Source: Carex sylvatica (lineage: Eukaryota; Streptophyta; Magnoliopsida; Poales; Cyperaceae). Taken from it: a stretch of DNA of 64,000 nucleotides. The stretch lies in the NCBI GenBank assembly GCA_964058845.1, contig CAXKVR010000204.1, positions 1-64,000 on the forward strand, given 5' to 3'. Below are positions 48,555 to 60,261 of the stretch, in pieces. Within the stretch, counting starts at the first letter, position 1. Each line of letters begins with the position of its first letter. The notes beneath the pieces are model-generated. The model ran no database searches. It was given only the letters and a program-made list of their open reading frames with translations, and had not been told where the DNA came from. The translations under genes were made by a program, and so were the position numbers.

Positions 48555-51500
48555 CAAGGATATTGGCCAAGCAATAAATGTCCCATCAACCTGATGCATA
48601 ACTTCGTGCGTTCCATAGGGGAGTATCAACGGTTCGTCTGGAACTATCACTTTATCAATAAGAACTTCAACGTATTGTGTCCTAAGTTTTTGTCCACCAA
48701 TTGTGAAGTCTGGATCATCCATAATAATACACCCTTCTGCGACAACACTCTTCCTCGTAACCGAATACAGGCGGTACCTTGCAGTATCCTATCAATTTAG
48801 AGACCAATTGAAGATGCATATTACTACTACACAATTTTGAAATGTAACACGCTATAAAGCCTATGAAAGCATATATTGGTATCTCATCAAGTCAGAATTT
48901 TGTATGAACTCTTTTGACAGTTTTGCCCACTCTAAACAGCTGACTTTCAAAAAATTATTATGGGCAATTGGCTTAACCAAAATTTTGGTTCTTTACATCG
49001 GAATCATGGTCAGCTAATGTGTATATGCTCAAAAAGTTTAAAAAATTATAAAGGTCAGGAGCTATGTTGGATTCTCTGAATTGTGAGAGACAGAACCCAT
49101 ACCAATTTGCTATTTCACACATTTTTTTTGTTTTCTGACAGTTGAGATTCAACAATTGACTTATATATAGTTAAAATCCTACAAATGGTAAATTTGGTAC
49201 AAGAGCACTTGTCAGGTCATGTTCTAACTGTGTATGCAATATCAAATTATTACGTGACCAATAGCTAGGTTCAATTCCCTATCAAAACTCATGTTCAATA
49301 AAAAGGATGAGGGTTCAATTCCCTGTCAGAACTCAAGTTCAAAAGTGCAATTTATACCTTATTGTTATTTTATTTTATTTGCAATTTAGACCAATGTATG
49401 CCTAACCTGATGTGCAACATGTTTCACCCTTTTACCAACACCCTGCTTCCCCACATGTGCCTCCATTTTACGAGCCTGTTTTAATTGAGGAAATACAATT
49501 GGACATTTTGAGTTATCTGTTTTCTGTTTATTTACCAGCATTTTTCAGCAACACACAGAGTAAAAAAACTATTTTCGTACCAGAAAAGGCTGTAGCATAT
49601 AGTCACATTTCCAACATAAACAAACAAACAATAAAGAAGATGACGCACAAATAGGAGGATTGTACCTCTCCTTTTTTTCTTAAGGTTGATTGTACCTCTC
49701 CTTTGTCAGTCCTAGGAATAGGAGGACGACTTTTTTGATAACCATCACCATGATTCTCCTGTCGATTCACCTTCTTCAAATAAAATAAAATAGAATAATG
49801 TCCAACTCTTTAATAGATAAAATAAAAAGTAACACCAAAGTGTGCCTAACCTGCTTCAAAACAGGACTCTCCCTTGTACGAGCCTGTTTACAGAAAAATA
49901 GATTAGAAAGTATTGAAAAATAAAAATATTATATTCACATATATATGTAGTACGATGCATGAATAATTGATAATGAAAACTACCATGCTGAGGAGTTTCT
50001 GACTTCTGATCCTAATTGAATCCTACAAATGTAAGAGGATAAGCACATAAATGTAATGAATAAGTATTAATCTATCAAATTATAATAATAAACTACCATG
50101 TTGTAAGTATGGTGTGATACTGCAGAGGATGCATCATCGTCGACTCCTATATTATTCTGATTGTAGTTGTCCTGCATTGAAAACCAGTAATCTGAATTAT
50201 ATGACATAATGCAAATATGAATTACTAGAGTATGATTGTACCTCTCCTTTGTCCGTCACGAAAACATGAGGATGACCATGCTTCTCGTTAGCAAGTTTTT
50301 CTATTTGTGACTTCATATCGGCCATTTGTGCCCTCATTGCACGTATTTCTTCCCGCTCTTCTTCTCGCTCTTTTTCCATTTTTCGTTTATCCTCCTCTGC
50401 TTTTCGTTGGGCCTCCCTTGCCTCCTTAACCATTTTATGGGTGTTGGCACGATCACCCCAAACATCTGTTGGAGCAGGACCTAACCCAAGGCCACGTACA
50501 CGCCCATTTTTATCTTTCCCAAATATCTCACTATACAGATCACCATCTTTTATGTTTCTCAATTCAAGTTCTGGTTGATCCTCGCACACGTCAGTCATCT
50601 TCCTCTGTCAAAACATTAATAAAAGTATAACGTTATCACTATTGCATGCAAGTTCAATTACTTTGTATGATTATAAAATTTTGATAATTAGCTCTAAAAC
50701 CATTAGAGCGTCAGCGTTCCCATTCATCGGCCGATTGCTCTTATCACAATGAGTGGTGATATATATCTCAGCTCTAGTGGGACTTCATTTCAGGCGCACA
50801 CGCTGAATTCAATTTAAGAAAAAATAAACTTTTATGTGTAGAAGAAAGAAGTGCATAGTCAATTTTATTGTAACAATCAAATCAGTAATATAAAAGTAAT
50901 TACCTCTTCCTGAGCAATCCTGGCAAAACTTTTTGAGCCCGCACAGTGAGTTGTGGTTTGTTTCGCCCTGCTAGCTTTACCTATCTTACTTTTATCCTGT
51001 ATATTTGGTATTACTATTGCAATTATGCATATACCTGAGATATTGTTGTATACAAAGAGAAAGACATTGAAAAAGAAATTAAATAACTCGACTAAAACCA
51101 AATGTACCTGCCAGTCTTCACTATCCCACACGTCGATTAAGAACTTCCAATGATCAGGTAAGACTCTTTCGTCCCGATCTGCAAAACGTGCATCATAGCT
51201 GTCATGGGTATCATAGTGCTTTTTCTTCAAGCTGTATCTAAATTCCCTCAACTTTTTACCAAAGCTTTTCATTACTTGGTCCTTCTTTTCCACTTGGACA
51301 TTCCACTTAAGCTAAAACAAAATAATATTATGATTAAATTATTAGTGATGTTTACTTATATGAAATAAAGGTTTGAACAATAAAATACAGAACGAGCATG
51401 ATGTAGTTTGTGATTTGGAGTACCTTCACTAGATCCCATAGTCGATCATTTTTATCTTTTGGCACATCTTTCCAGTTCATGTAATTTAATGGAACCTCCT

Positions 51501-51939
51501 CACCATTCCGTACTAAAGTTCCCAAATAGTTTGCAAATGTGGTCGCATCTTGACCGTTAAATTGGCTGTAACTGTTAACATTGACATCTAGTTGCTTTCC
51601 ATCCGCCATTTTGGTAATTTTCCTCATTTTTGTATAGCCTCTTTTTGCTGGCTCTCGTTGGGTATTATCTGATAATTTGTAAATTGCATAAGCATCACAG
51701 TCCATACATTAGACAAAAAGCCAAGTAATTTCAAGTAAGGTATATAGTATATGCATACCTATCTTTTTTCAACTTGTACATTAAGGTCAGATACAAACAT
51801 GATACATATGTAAAAAAAAAAAATTTACAAGAAGAATTGAAAGAACCAAACTAATTGTTATACCTGCTGACTCATCGTGATCACTATCTTCATTTGAATG
51901 GGTTTGTTGCCGTACCGGTTGTCCGCTTGGAGTGTGCAT
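48555..51939 (-). CDS. TNP1/TNPA-like En/Spm accessory transposase gene (multi-exon)
   Basis: Five consecutive exons phase together without a stop: 51939-51864, 51668-51424, 51311-51108, 50996-50904 and 50607-50242, all with GT...AG introns. They encode a plant Transposase_24-like protein. Landmarks are RGYTKMRKI, DATTFANYLGTLVRNGEEVPLN, DLVKLKWNVQVEKKDQVMKSFG, LPDHWKFLIDVWDSEDWQ, HCAGSKSFARIAQEE and EIFGKDKNGRVRGLGLGPAPTD, followed by a charged coiled coil (EAREAQRKAEEDKRKMEKE). A later exon at 48788-48555 has the C-terminal Tnp1 En/Spm domain (VIVPDEPLILPYGTHEV, then GTFIAWPISL). The exon or exons between 50241 and 48789 are not resolved. Family members bind subterminal repeats and assist or regulate transposition. 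It lies downstream of TNP2 on the same strand. I see no disabling change in the assigned exons. Confidence 0.8.
48789..50241 (-). other. Introns and unresolved exons of TNP1-like gene
   Basis: Mostly AT-rich intron-like sequence. The donor-region box GATTGTACCTCTCCTTT (the reverse of GAGAG|GTACAATC) found at the exon end near 50242 also occurs near 49659 and near 49688, suggesting duplicated small exons or splice sites. No other gene is visible. Confidence 0.5.
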
Positions 51940-54058
51940 TTTGTTTAACCTATACAAGTTATTTTAACATAATATAAAAAAATCATGACTGGATGACAAA
52001 TATGAGTTGATTTTGAACAAAGTTGGATGTATCTCAAAAAACTTCACAGTGACATGTATATTTTATAGAAAAATTTCTATAAAGTTCAATTGTTCACAGT
52101 GATTGATTTTTTAAAATAATGGTGAACTTAGCAAAGTCCCTGATAACTAAACCCCTCTGTCTTGCACTCATATTTCTCAAATGTAAATGGATTATGTAAT
52201 TAATTTCCCATTAATTCAATGTCCACATGATTCTCATAAAATAAAACTTACGGACAATAGAAACCCTTCCTTACGACTAAACAAAACTCAATAAAATACT
52301 AATAATAAAGAAAATGACAATTTAATTACTTACAGTGGGTAGACGAAGTCATGGAGAAGAGCGACAATCGGCAAGGGGGGAATCGTGGAATCGCAGAGAA
52401 GAGCGGCAGCCGGTAGGGGGGAATCGTGGAGTCGCGGAGAAGAGCGGCAGTGGTCGGTGAGTTGCAGGGGAGTGGCCGATGAGTCGCAGTGGCTGGTGAG
52501 CGGTAGTTTTCGATCAATTGATCGACTTCTCCAATTTAATTGTTTTTGTTGTTTTGAGGTGAAATTTTCACAGAAGTAAAGTAGATTTTCGTGCATCCAC
52601 GCGGGAGAAATAGATTTTCTTGAGATTTTCACACGTGAGATAGAATCTTTTGCGAAAAAAAATGAATCAATTGCGACGACGTCTAAACTAGGAGTAGAGT
52701 TTTAATTATAAGCCGTGAGATTCTGACAGATGGGCCTCTATTGCATAAACATATATATATTATGGAACAAAACTATGTTTCAGATGGGCCTCTATTGCAT
52801 AAACATATATATATTATGGAACAAAACTATGAAACAGGTGTATGATATTTTTAATACTATGAAACAGGCGATTGGATATATATATGTTAACTCATACTCT
52901 GGCTAAGGTATATACAATTAATATATTTTGATTTTATGTTACTAGTTCAGGTCTAGTCGTCTATATCTCAAAACTCATATTGTTATATTATTAATATTAA
53001 TTAATTATTATGCAACTTTATTATATTTTCAGAATGGTTAATTAGATTATTACTAATTTTATTTTTTTCAAGCAAATATTTAAGTATCTGCCAATATTTA
53101 CATATGTATAGTTAATTTTGCATATCTAAATACTAAGAGGATAATTCTTATCTCACATTTGTATTTACAAGCATCAACATTATGAAATTTTTATTAATAT
53201 CCAAAGAAAATAATAAATTTCATAAACTATCCTGCTTTTTGCGTTTTTAGAACTCTGACAATGCCCTTATGAGAAATTTACACATATGACCCTGAATTTT
53301 TCACTTGACATTAGGGCCAGTGTTGACATTGACTTGAATTTTTCACTTGAGACTCTATTTTTATATTTATTTAAATATGCCTACTTGATATACAGAATGA
53401 GTCTAAAGGTTGAAAAAAATGCTTGAACCTATTTTTTATTTCCAGAGACTTTGAATCAATTATCCTTGAATTAAAGACTTTATATTCTAATTTCTCTATC
53501 CAAACTCAGAGATCCAATACATGTCAAGTCAGTCGCTGAGTTGGGTTTCTCTCTAATTACATATTTAAACTCAGTCTAAAAGAATTGTACAAATGTACTA
53601 TATCAAAAGTGGCATGATCTCCACATCATTTTCGATAACAAAATATATATAAATCAGCTGAAACTACAATTTTACAAATAAAATCTTGTAAATATTCACA
53701 GTTGCACACATCATTTTCCATACAAAATGGAAATCAGCACAACTAAACTAGAGTTATCCAAATAGAACCTTGTAAGCATTCACAATTGCGCACATATTGT
53801 ACATGATAATTATCCTGACATGCAAACGATTTGCAAGGAAATTGAAATCAGCTCGGTCACTTCAATTCTTGAAATAGAAAATTAATCTGACACCTGCAAA
53901 AGAAACACTAGAAAATTAACAATCAATCATAATGAAACACTTGTACCAGTAACCAAACCGATTTGTTCACAAAGAAAAGTACAAACTGAGTTGGACAATG
54001 GTTATTTTGACAATCTTGATAAATAATTTGTAAAAATAAAATAGAGTAATAATTACAA
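51940..54058. other. CACTA intergenic region between TNP2-like and TNP1-like genes
   Basis: Contains a GC-rich block (about 52330-52620) with two near copies of GAATCGTGGAATCGCAGAGA, probably the promoter/untranslated exon region of the TNP1-like gene. A perfect or near-perfect 54-bp tandem duplication lies at 52727-52834 (both copies start CAGATGGGCCTCTATTGC). The rest is AT-rich. Short frames here have no recognisable product. Confidence 0.6.
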
Positions 54059-57000
54059 TCAAGGTGGTTCGACATTCATCACATCTTCCACATCTTCCTT
54101 TTCTTTGAGCAGCTTCTTCAAAGGAGTATCAATAGTTCTTCCTTGTATATCGCTCCTTGTCAAATTCAGATCTTTGTCTTCATTCACACTAAATTCTGTC
54201 ATTGTTGGGACTTCATCTAATCCATCTACAATATGTTCTTCTGTCTCATCTTCACAATTTTGTGCAGACATGTCAAAAAATCTCTTGGTGTTGTGGGAAC
54301 TACAAAATTCCAGCTTATATCTATAGGGTCTTGCACATAGAAAACTTGACGGACTTGTGATGCAAAAACAAACGGTTCATCTGATAAATTTCCATTGTAC
54401 ATTAGCTCACTAAAATTTACCAATGTGGAGCCAAATTGATCCTTTTTTGTTCCTCTACCGACACGCTTCACATCAGCCCAATCACATTTAAACAACACAA
54501 ATTTCTCTCTTCCACCATAATTCAACTCGAGTATTTCTTTCAAAACTCCATAGTATACGACATCACCTCTCATGGGATTGTAATCCTTGAACTAGAGAAA
54601 CTAGAAGTACTTGCAATTACCATGACGCCGCTACTTTGTGTAGCCTTCCTCTACATCTTTTATGTGAAATCTACAACCATTGATCAGATAGCCCTTAAAA
54701 CTCTTGCAATCCCATGCAGGTCCACTTGCCCATAACTTGGTATCTTCAGAAATAGTTTCTCCTTTCTCAACGAACATCAAAACCTAGCATATGCACAAGG
54801 AAAAAAACAACAATAGCTTTTTAACTAAATTGCAAATATGAGGATTGAACATTCAAAATGGATGAAGTACTTCATACATAGTCTTTCAACCAACGATGGA
54901 ATGCCTCATTGCGAGTTCGCTCAATATCTTTCGGTCGAGCCCGACGATTTTTGCTGCGGAGTTCTCTAAGATGCTTACTGTAAAAAAATGTCAATTACTC
55001 ACAATCCAGAGATACAAGAGTCAAGAGAACCACAATTACTGTAAAAAAATGTCAATTATTGTAAAAGATGCTTACTCGATATAATAGTCAAGAGAACCAC
55101 AATTAAACAATACATGTCTGTGTGCTTGTGCATAGCTCGTGTAATCTAAATTGACTGATGTTACACCACCCAAAGGACGTCCGGCTTGTGGAAAGACGCA
55201 TTCATGCTGCTGGAGTTCATTGCCATCATCATTTAGTCTCAAACGATTTAACTTTGTATCAACTCCTGTCAAATATCGCGAGCAAAAGGTCAAGGTCTCT
55301 TCAATTAAGTAGCCTTTAGCAATTAAACCTTCTGGTCGAGTCATATTTCGCACATATGACTTGAGAATCATCTGAAACCTATCAAAAGAAAAAGCACATA
55401 CATTATGTTAATTATAAGTAATGGAAGGTAGAAGATAATAAGTTAAAAAAATATATGAAGGATGTCATACCTTTCAGGAGGATACATCCATCGAAAATGG
55501 ACTGGCCTAGCAATTTTAGCCTCTGTGGCGAGATGGATTGGCAAATGGATCATAATATCAAAGAATGATGGTGGAAATATTCGCTCAAGTTGACACAAAG
55601 TCAGTGCCACTCTTTTCTCCAAATCTTTCAAGTCTGATACACGAAGTACCTTAGAACACAATTCTCTAAAGAAATTACTGATTTCAATAATCGGTCTACT
55701 GACAATTGTTGGTGTAATCTTTCTTATTACGAGCGGCAACAAGTACTGTAGCAGAATGTGCCAATAATGGGTTTTAAGACTCAAAATCTTCTTTTCTTTA
55801 ACACGAACGCGACTACATATATTAGAAGCATATCCATCAGGAAATTTCACACTCCTAAGGAATTCACATAATAAAATCTTTTCCTCCGAATTCAAAGTGA
55901 AGCAAGCTGGTGGAAGATATGTTTTACCTTCTTTATCCACTGCCTGAAGTTCCTTTCCAACACCCATTGCTACAAGATTCAAATGGGATTTTGTATTGTC
56001 TTTTGACTTAGCCATACCCAAAAATGTATACACCAAGCTCTCAGCAAAATGTCCCTCGATATGCATTGGGTCCAGGTTGTGGCGTAACAAATTGGTCTCT
56101 CAGTATGGCAACTCAAAAAAGATGCTCTTCTTTGTCCAGTTAGACAACAACTCCATTTTTTTCCCTCTTTCGCGCAAGTCTGGTTGCAACTTCCCAAATG
56201 TAACATTCAAATGTCTTACTTGCTCCAAAACATCTGATCCGGTAAGCAGTTTGGGTGCTTCTCGAAACTCTTGTGTACCATCAAATGTTCTGGCATCTTG
56301 TCTGAATCTATGGGTCCTTTCAAGAAATCTACGATGACCTCTATAAACTGTCTTATGGCTATATTTCAAATATTCTGAATGAGTGTTGCCAGCATAATCA
56401 GGACACCCATGTTTTCCTTTTGTCATGTAGCCAGATAGTGATGCATAACCAGGAAAATCACTTATGGTCCACAAAAGGGCAGCATGTAGTTGAAACATCT
56501 CACCTTTGGATGCATCATAGGTTATTCCTCCATCGGTCCACAGTTCATTCAACTCGTCAATCAGAGGCTGGAGATAGACATCGATGTTATTTCCAGGCGA
56601 AGTCTTACCAGGAATGATCATGGACAAAATGAAGTTGGATGACTTCATGCACAACCAAGGAGGGAGATTATATGGAATTAAAACAACAGGCCATATGGAA
56701 TATGGTACCATCATACCATAAGGGTTAAATCCGTCACTTGCCAAACCAAGTCTTACATTGCGTGAATCTGATGAAAATTGGGGATGATTCAAATCAAAAT
56801 CCTTCCATGCTAGGGAGTCCGCAGGATGTCTCAACAACCCATCTTTAGTGCGACCATCCTTGTGCCATCTCATGTTAGCTGCTGTTTTTGAAGACATGAA
56901 CAACCTTCGTAATCGTGATTTCAGAGGAAAATGCCTCAATACCTTAGCAGGTATCTTTTTTCCCACCTTGAGCTTGCATCTTCCAATTGATTTTTTCCTT

Positions 57001-57542
57001 TTGATCACCTTGTACCTAGATGCACCGCACACATGACATGTGGTATCATTAGCAAATTCTTTACGATATAACATGCAATCATTAGGGCATGCATGAATCT
57101 CTTCGTATCCTAGGCCTAGATCTTTAACAATTTTATCAGCTTCGTAAAAACTGTTCGGAAGGGTATCCTGGTCAGGTAATGCAGCCTTAATTAATTCAAG
57201 CAATTGTTCAAAAACTTTGTTGCTTATGCCCCCCATACATTTCAGCTGCATAAGTCTTAACAAAAATGACAACTTCGTGAATTTCTTGCATCCTGGGTAT
57301 AGTTCTTTATCACCATCTTCACATAGTCGATAAAATTTTCTCACTTCCTCATCAGGAATCTCATCGTAGTCATTGACTCCGAATTCTGATTCAGTGCCTA
57401 TAGGGTGCATCCCAAATGCATCATGCAACATACTATCGATATGATCACCTTCTGACGACTCATTTTGAACATTACTACTGGAGATATTTTGTGGAATTGA
57501 AATGTTTTCACCGTGAAAAACCCAATTGGTGTACTGTTCCAT
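54059..57542 (-). pseudogene. TNP2-like CACTA transposase, disrupted
   Basis: Exons phase as 57542-55471, 55378-55076, 54977-54878 and 54783-54059, with GT...AG introns. The first exon holds the Transposase_21/TNP2 core: YEEIHACPNDCMLYRKEF, a CHVCGASRYK Cys cluster, RWHKDGRTKDGLLRHPAD, GLASDGFNPYGMM, SSNFILSMIIPGKTSPGNNID and DFPGYASLSGYMTKGKHGCP. Then come DUF4218-like (PMHIEGHFAESLVYTFLG) and DUF4216-like (YYGVLKEILELNY, FKCDWADVK) regions, and an acidic tail. Defects: a TGA at 56102-56100 between ELPY and ETNLLRHNLD, where the family has Trp; a pair of frameshifts flanking about 54610-54650; and a one-base loss in a T run near 54275. Intact TNP2 proteins cut the element ends. With these breaks this copy is probably non-functional, though the damage is light. 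Confidence 0.9.
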
Positions 57543-59877
57543 AAATCCGTTGCATATAATGTGATCGCGAATAAGTTCTACCCAACCAACGAGTATTCAC
57601 ACAAAAATTGCAAGGACAAAGTATCATATTCTCTCTAGATTTGTTTCTAAATGCAAACTCTATAAATTGTTCACACCCAGATTGGTACTCAGATGTAACC
57701 CTGCATGTTTGGGTTTATTGCATTAAAGAATTACCTAATTAGTGAACCATAAGTAATTATCGAAGTGATTAACAAACACAAAGGAACTATATATATGCTT
57801 CATACCTTGGCAGTTTTATCCAAGTCTTGTCCATTAGAAATGTTTGTGTTTGTGTTTGTGTGTGTTTACTTACTTCCAAACAAGTGTAGAACGATTTTGG
57901 GGCTGCCTGTTCAAGCTGCTCAAAATTACACCACTTGAACCTACACATTGAAGCAATATGGTACAAGACAATATGGTAACAGTGAAGCAATTATTCATTA
58001 TTCTCATGCTGAGTGTAAAAGTTTCTAAGGGTAAATAGAAAATTGACCCTTTTATTTAATGCTATTCTATTCTTTACTAAGTTTACCAAGAGAGTAGAGA
58101 CACTTAAAAAAAAAAAAAAAAAAAAAGCTTTATATTTGATCACTTGGACTTCTGCTACAAAACTGGTACAATATAGCATGCTACATACAGTATTGCCCCT
58201 TACCTGCGCTTGAATAGACTTAACAACCCCAATTATTTACTTTCTATAAACTTTGATGTAGAAAATACTAAACATGTCTTCCTAATTTCTGTTGCATATG
58301 TTAGAAAATTATTCAACAGAAACATGAAAATGAAACCTTAATTGACAAAATTTTGTGTTAGCTGCCTGTCACAATTTTATGTAATACTTTAATTAAATTG
58401 GGTCATAAATAAGTAATAATAATTTGTTATGCACGTAAATCATTCTCGATTCAAAATCTATTTAGACATCAGTATTGGTATCGTGTTGCATGGCAGGCTG
58501 GTAACAAAACCAAAAAGTAACAATATCAATTGAGGTAAACAAAGAATACAGAGGCAAAATGAGGCCAAAATTATTTCTACATACAAGTTCTATATTGAAA
58601 TTTACAATGACTTTAAAACTAATTATAACTTGGAAAATTGAGGCATGCATTGCCAGTATTCAGTTTCAGTTTCATAGAACAGTATTCCTTGTAGTAGTAG
58701 TCAGTAAGAACTTTGGTATGGTACTAATGTACCAATTATAAGTATACACTGGTACTGGACCTTCATGCTTGATTCAAAGAAAAATACAGCGACCCCTTTA
58801 CTTAATATGCTTTAATTTTCTTCATTATTTACTTGATCGAAATGATTGGTACCAAAATATTGTTAATTCTTTCATGAAAAATGGCAAACAATTTCAGGAT
58901 TTTATTGGCACAATACGATTTGAGAAACTGTGAATAAGGTTGCAATCGAAATAAGTATTTCCTACCTAACGAATACAAAGAATGATTTAATTGAGAAAAT
59001 ATTGCATACCAGAAAATCAGCCTCATTCTAATTAGTTACCTCCTAATGAGCACCTTTTGGTTTTATTGCCAATCAAAGTACAATTATGGCAGGCACTAGT
59101 TTAACCTGAGGCTTACATGAAACTAACAAGGTCACATGGACATAGTTGCAAACTTTATTTATATTGAAAAGAACATTTCTCTATTATTTTCTGAAATGAA
59201 TCTTGACGAATCTTGGTGAGTACCCAAATGGTCTATATGCCCATCGGACAAGACTTGGTCGGATGGGCATCGGAACGCCTAACAAATTGCAAAATTGAGA
59301 ATTAAGAAATACATACCTGTGCTCAGAAGTTGTTATGCTACCAGAGTTGATTTGTTCAACTTCACCACACACCTAACAAATTCGGCCACGCAATAGAAAT
59401 CATTCAAAAATAGGATCAAACGAACTAGCAATTTTAATAAAAGAATCAGCTAAGCGGAGTTGATTAAGTGAAGCTTGACTTTCAATTAGAGTACAATAGT
59501 AAATTAATTTGAAGGTGTAAAAAGACCTCTCACCTACCTTCCAAGGTTTTATTGATTAATTGCCCAAATTAGGATGAACAGAGAGAAGAGATTGGGGTGA
59601 AATTGAGAAATACTTACCTCCAAGAAAAAAATTGAAAATAAATCCTAATTTCTCGTTAAATAAGCTGGCAGAGAGATATAGTTTAGAAATGAAATTGACT
59701 TAATTACTAGCAAAAGTACCTTTTACCTTTTATCTCGTTGAATAAGTTGGTTGGCCGAATTACAATCTCAACTGGCACATGAAACAAGCGGATATATATT
59801 GCGGAGAACGGAGAGAAAATATATTGCCCAAATTAGATGGATATATATTGCAGATCGCCCAAATAGATGGAGAGAAA
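57543..59877. other. CACTA 5' non-coding region upstream of TNP2-like gene
   Basis: AT-rich sequence with a (GT)-rich stretch (about 57840-57870) and a poly(A) run of about 21 (58107-58127). It probably contains untranslated exons and introns of the transposase transcript. No coding region is supported. Confidence 0.6.
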
Positions 59878-60091
59878 TTCGGCGCTAGAGACGTGTACTA
59901 TCGCGCCGGTAATTTTTATTAACGGACAAATTACAGTGATCGATTTAGCCGGCGATTTCAATCGCGTCGCGAAAACCTAGGCTGGCGCTCTCTATCGCGC
60001 CGAAGTATTAGCGCCGCCGATCTAAGACATACCGGCATTTTCTATCGCGCCGACCGTCTTAGCGCCGTTAATTGCTTAATTTGTTGTAGTG
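59878..60091. repeat. CACTA right terminal and subterminal repeats
   Basis: GC-rich short motifs GGCGCTAGAGACG, TATCGCGCCGG, GGCGCTCTCTATCGCGCC and TTAGCGCCG repeat in both orientations. The terminal sequence is ...TTTGTTGTAGTG. The motif is similar but not identical to the left-end motif (CGGCGTTTGG), so the two ends are asymmetric. Confidence 0.9.
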
Positions 60092-60094
60092 AGG
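60092..60094. repeat. CACTA target-site duplication AGG, right
   Basis: Second copy of the three-base duplication. Confidence 0.85.
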
Positions 60095-60261
60095 ACTGAT
60101 ATCTGCCCTACCCTAATGGTATACAAATAAACTACTTTCAGTATGTCTGTGTACTTTGTATGCTTATCTCGTACCTTCTTATTATCCAGTTGTTCCCTCT
60201 TTTGTTGTTGTTCATTGAGATCCGCACCCGGTTGAGGCCTGTTGCTCATCGGGATTAAAAA
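60095..60261 (-). other. LINE inter-ORF segment, upstream of CACTA insertion
   Basis: After the 5' ORF stop, a short frame starts at ATG 60249 with a Gln/Lys-rich start (MSNRPQPGADLNEQQQKREQ). It stays open up to the CACTA insertion and, when the flanks are joined in thought, ends at 47163 (TAG). It may be a small ORF or just spacer; no family is recognised. Confidence 0.4.

Larger units (their letters stand above)
47179..60091 (-). mobile_element. CACTA (En/Spm) DNA transposon, full length
   Basis: 12913 bp. The left end starts CACTACAAGAAAACACC. The right end, read on the opposite strand, starts CACTACAACAAATTAAGC, so the terminal inverted repeat is about 12-13 bases. Flanked by the 3-bp duplication AGG. 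GC-rich subterminal repeats fill 47200-47710 and 59878-60075. Two genes are on the minus strand in the order known from En/Spm: a TNP2-like transposase (57542-54059) and then a TNP1-like gene (51939 to about 48555). It is inserted in the 5' part of the LINE. Confidence 0.95.

Noticed and set aside
52326..52632. Ser/Thr/Pro-rich frames in the GC-rich block of the CACTA element
   Set aside because: Overlapping frames on both strands in a short internally repeated GC-rich block; more likely an untranslated region than a protein.
58107..58127. Poly(A) run as a possible retroposon tail
   Set aside because: No flanking duplication or upstream element sequence was seen; it is treated as a simple repeat inside the CACTA element.
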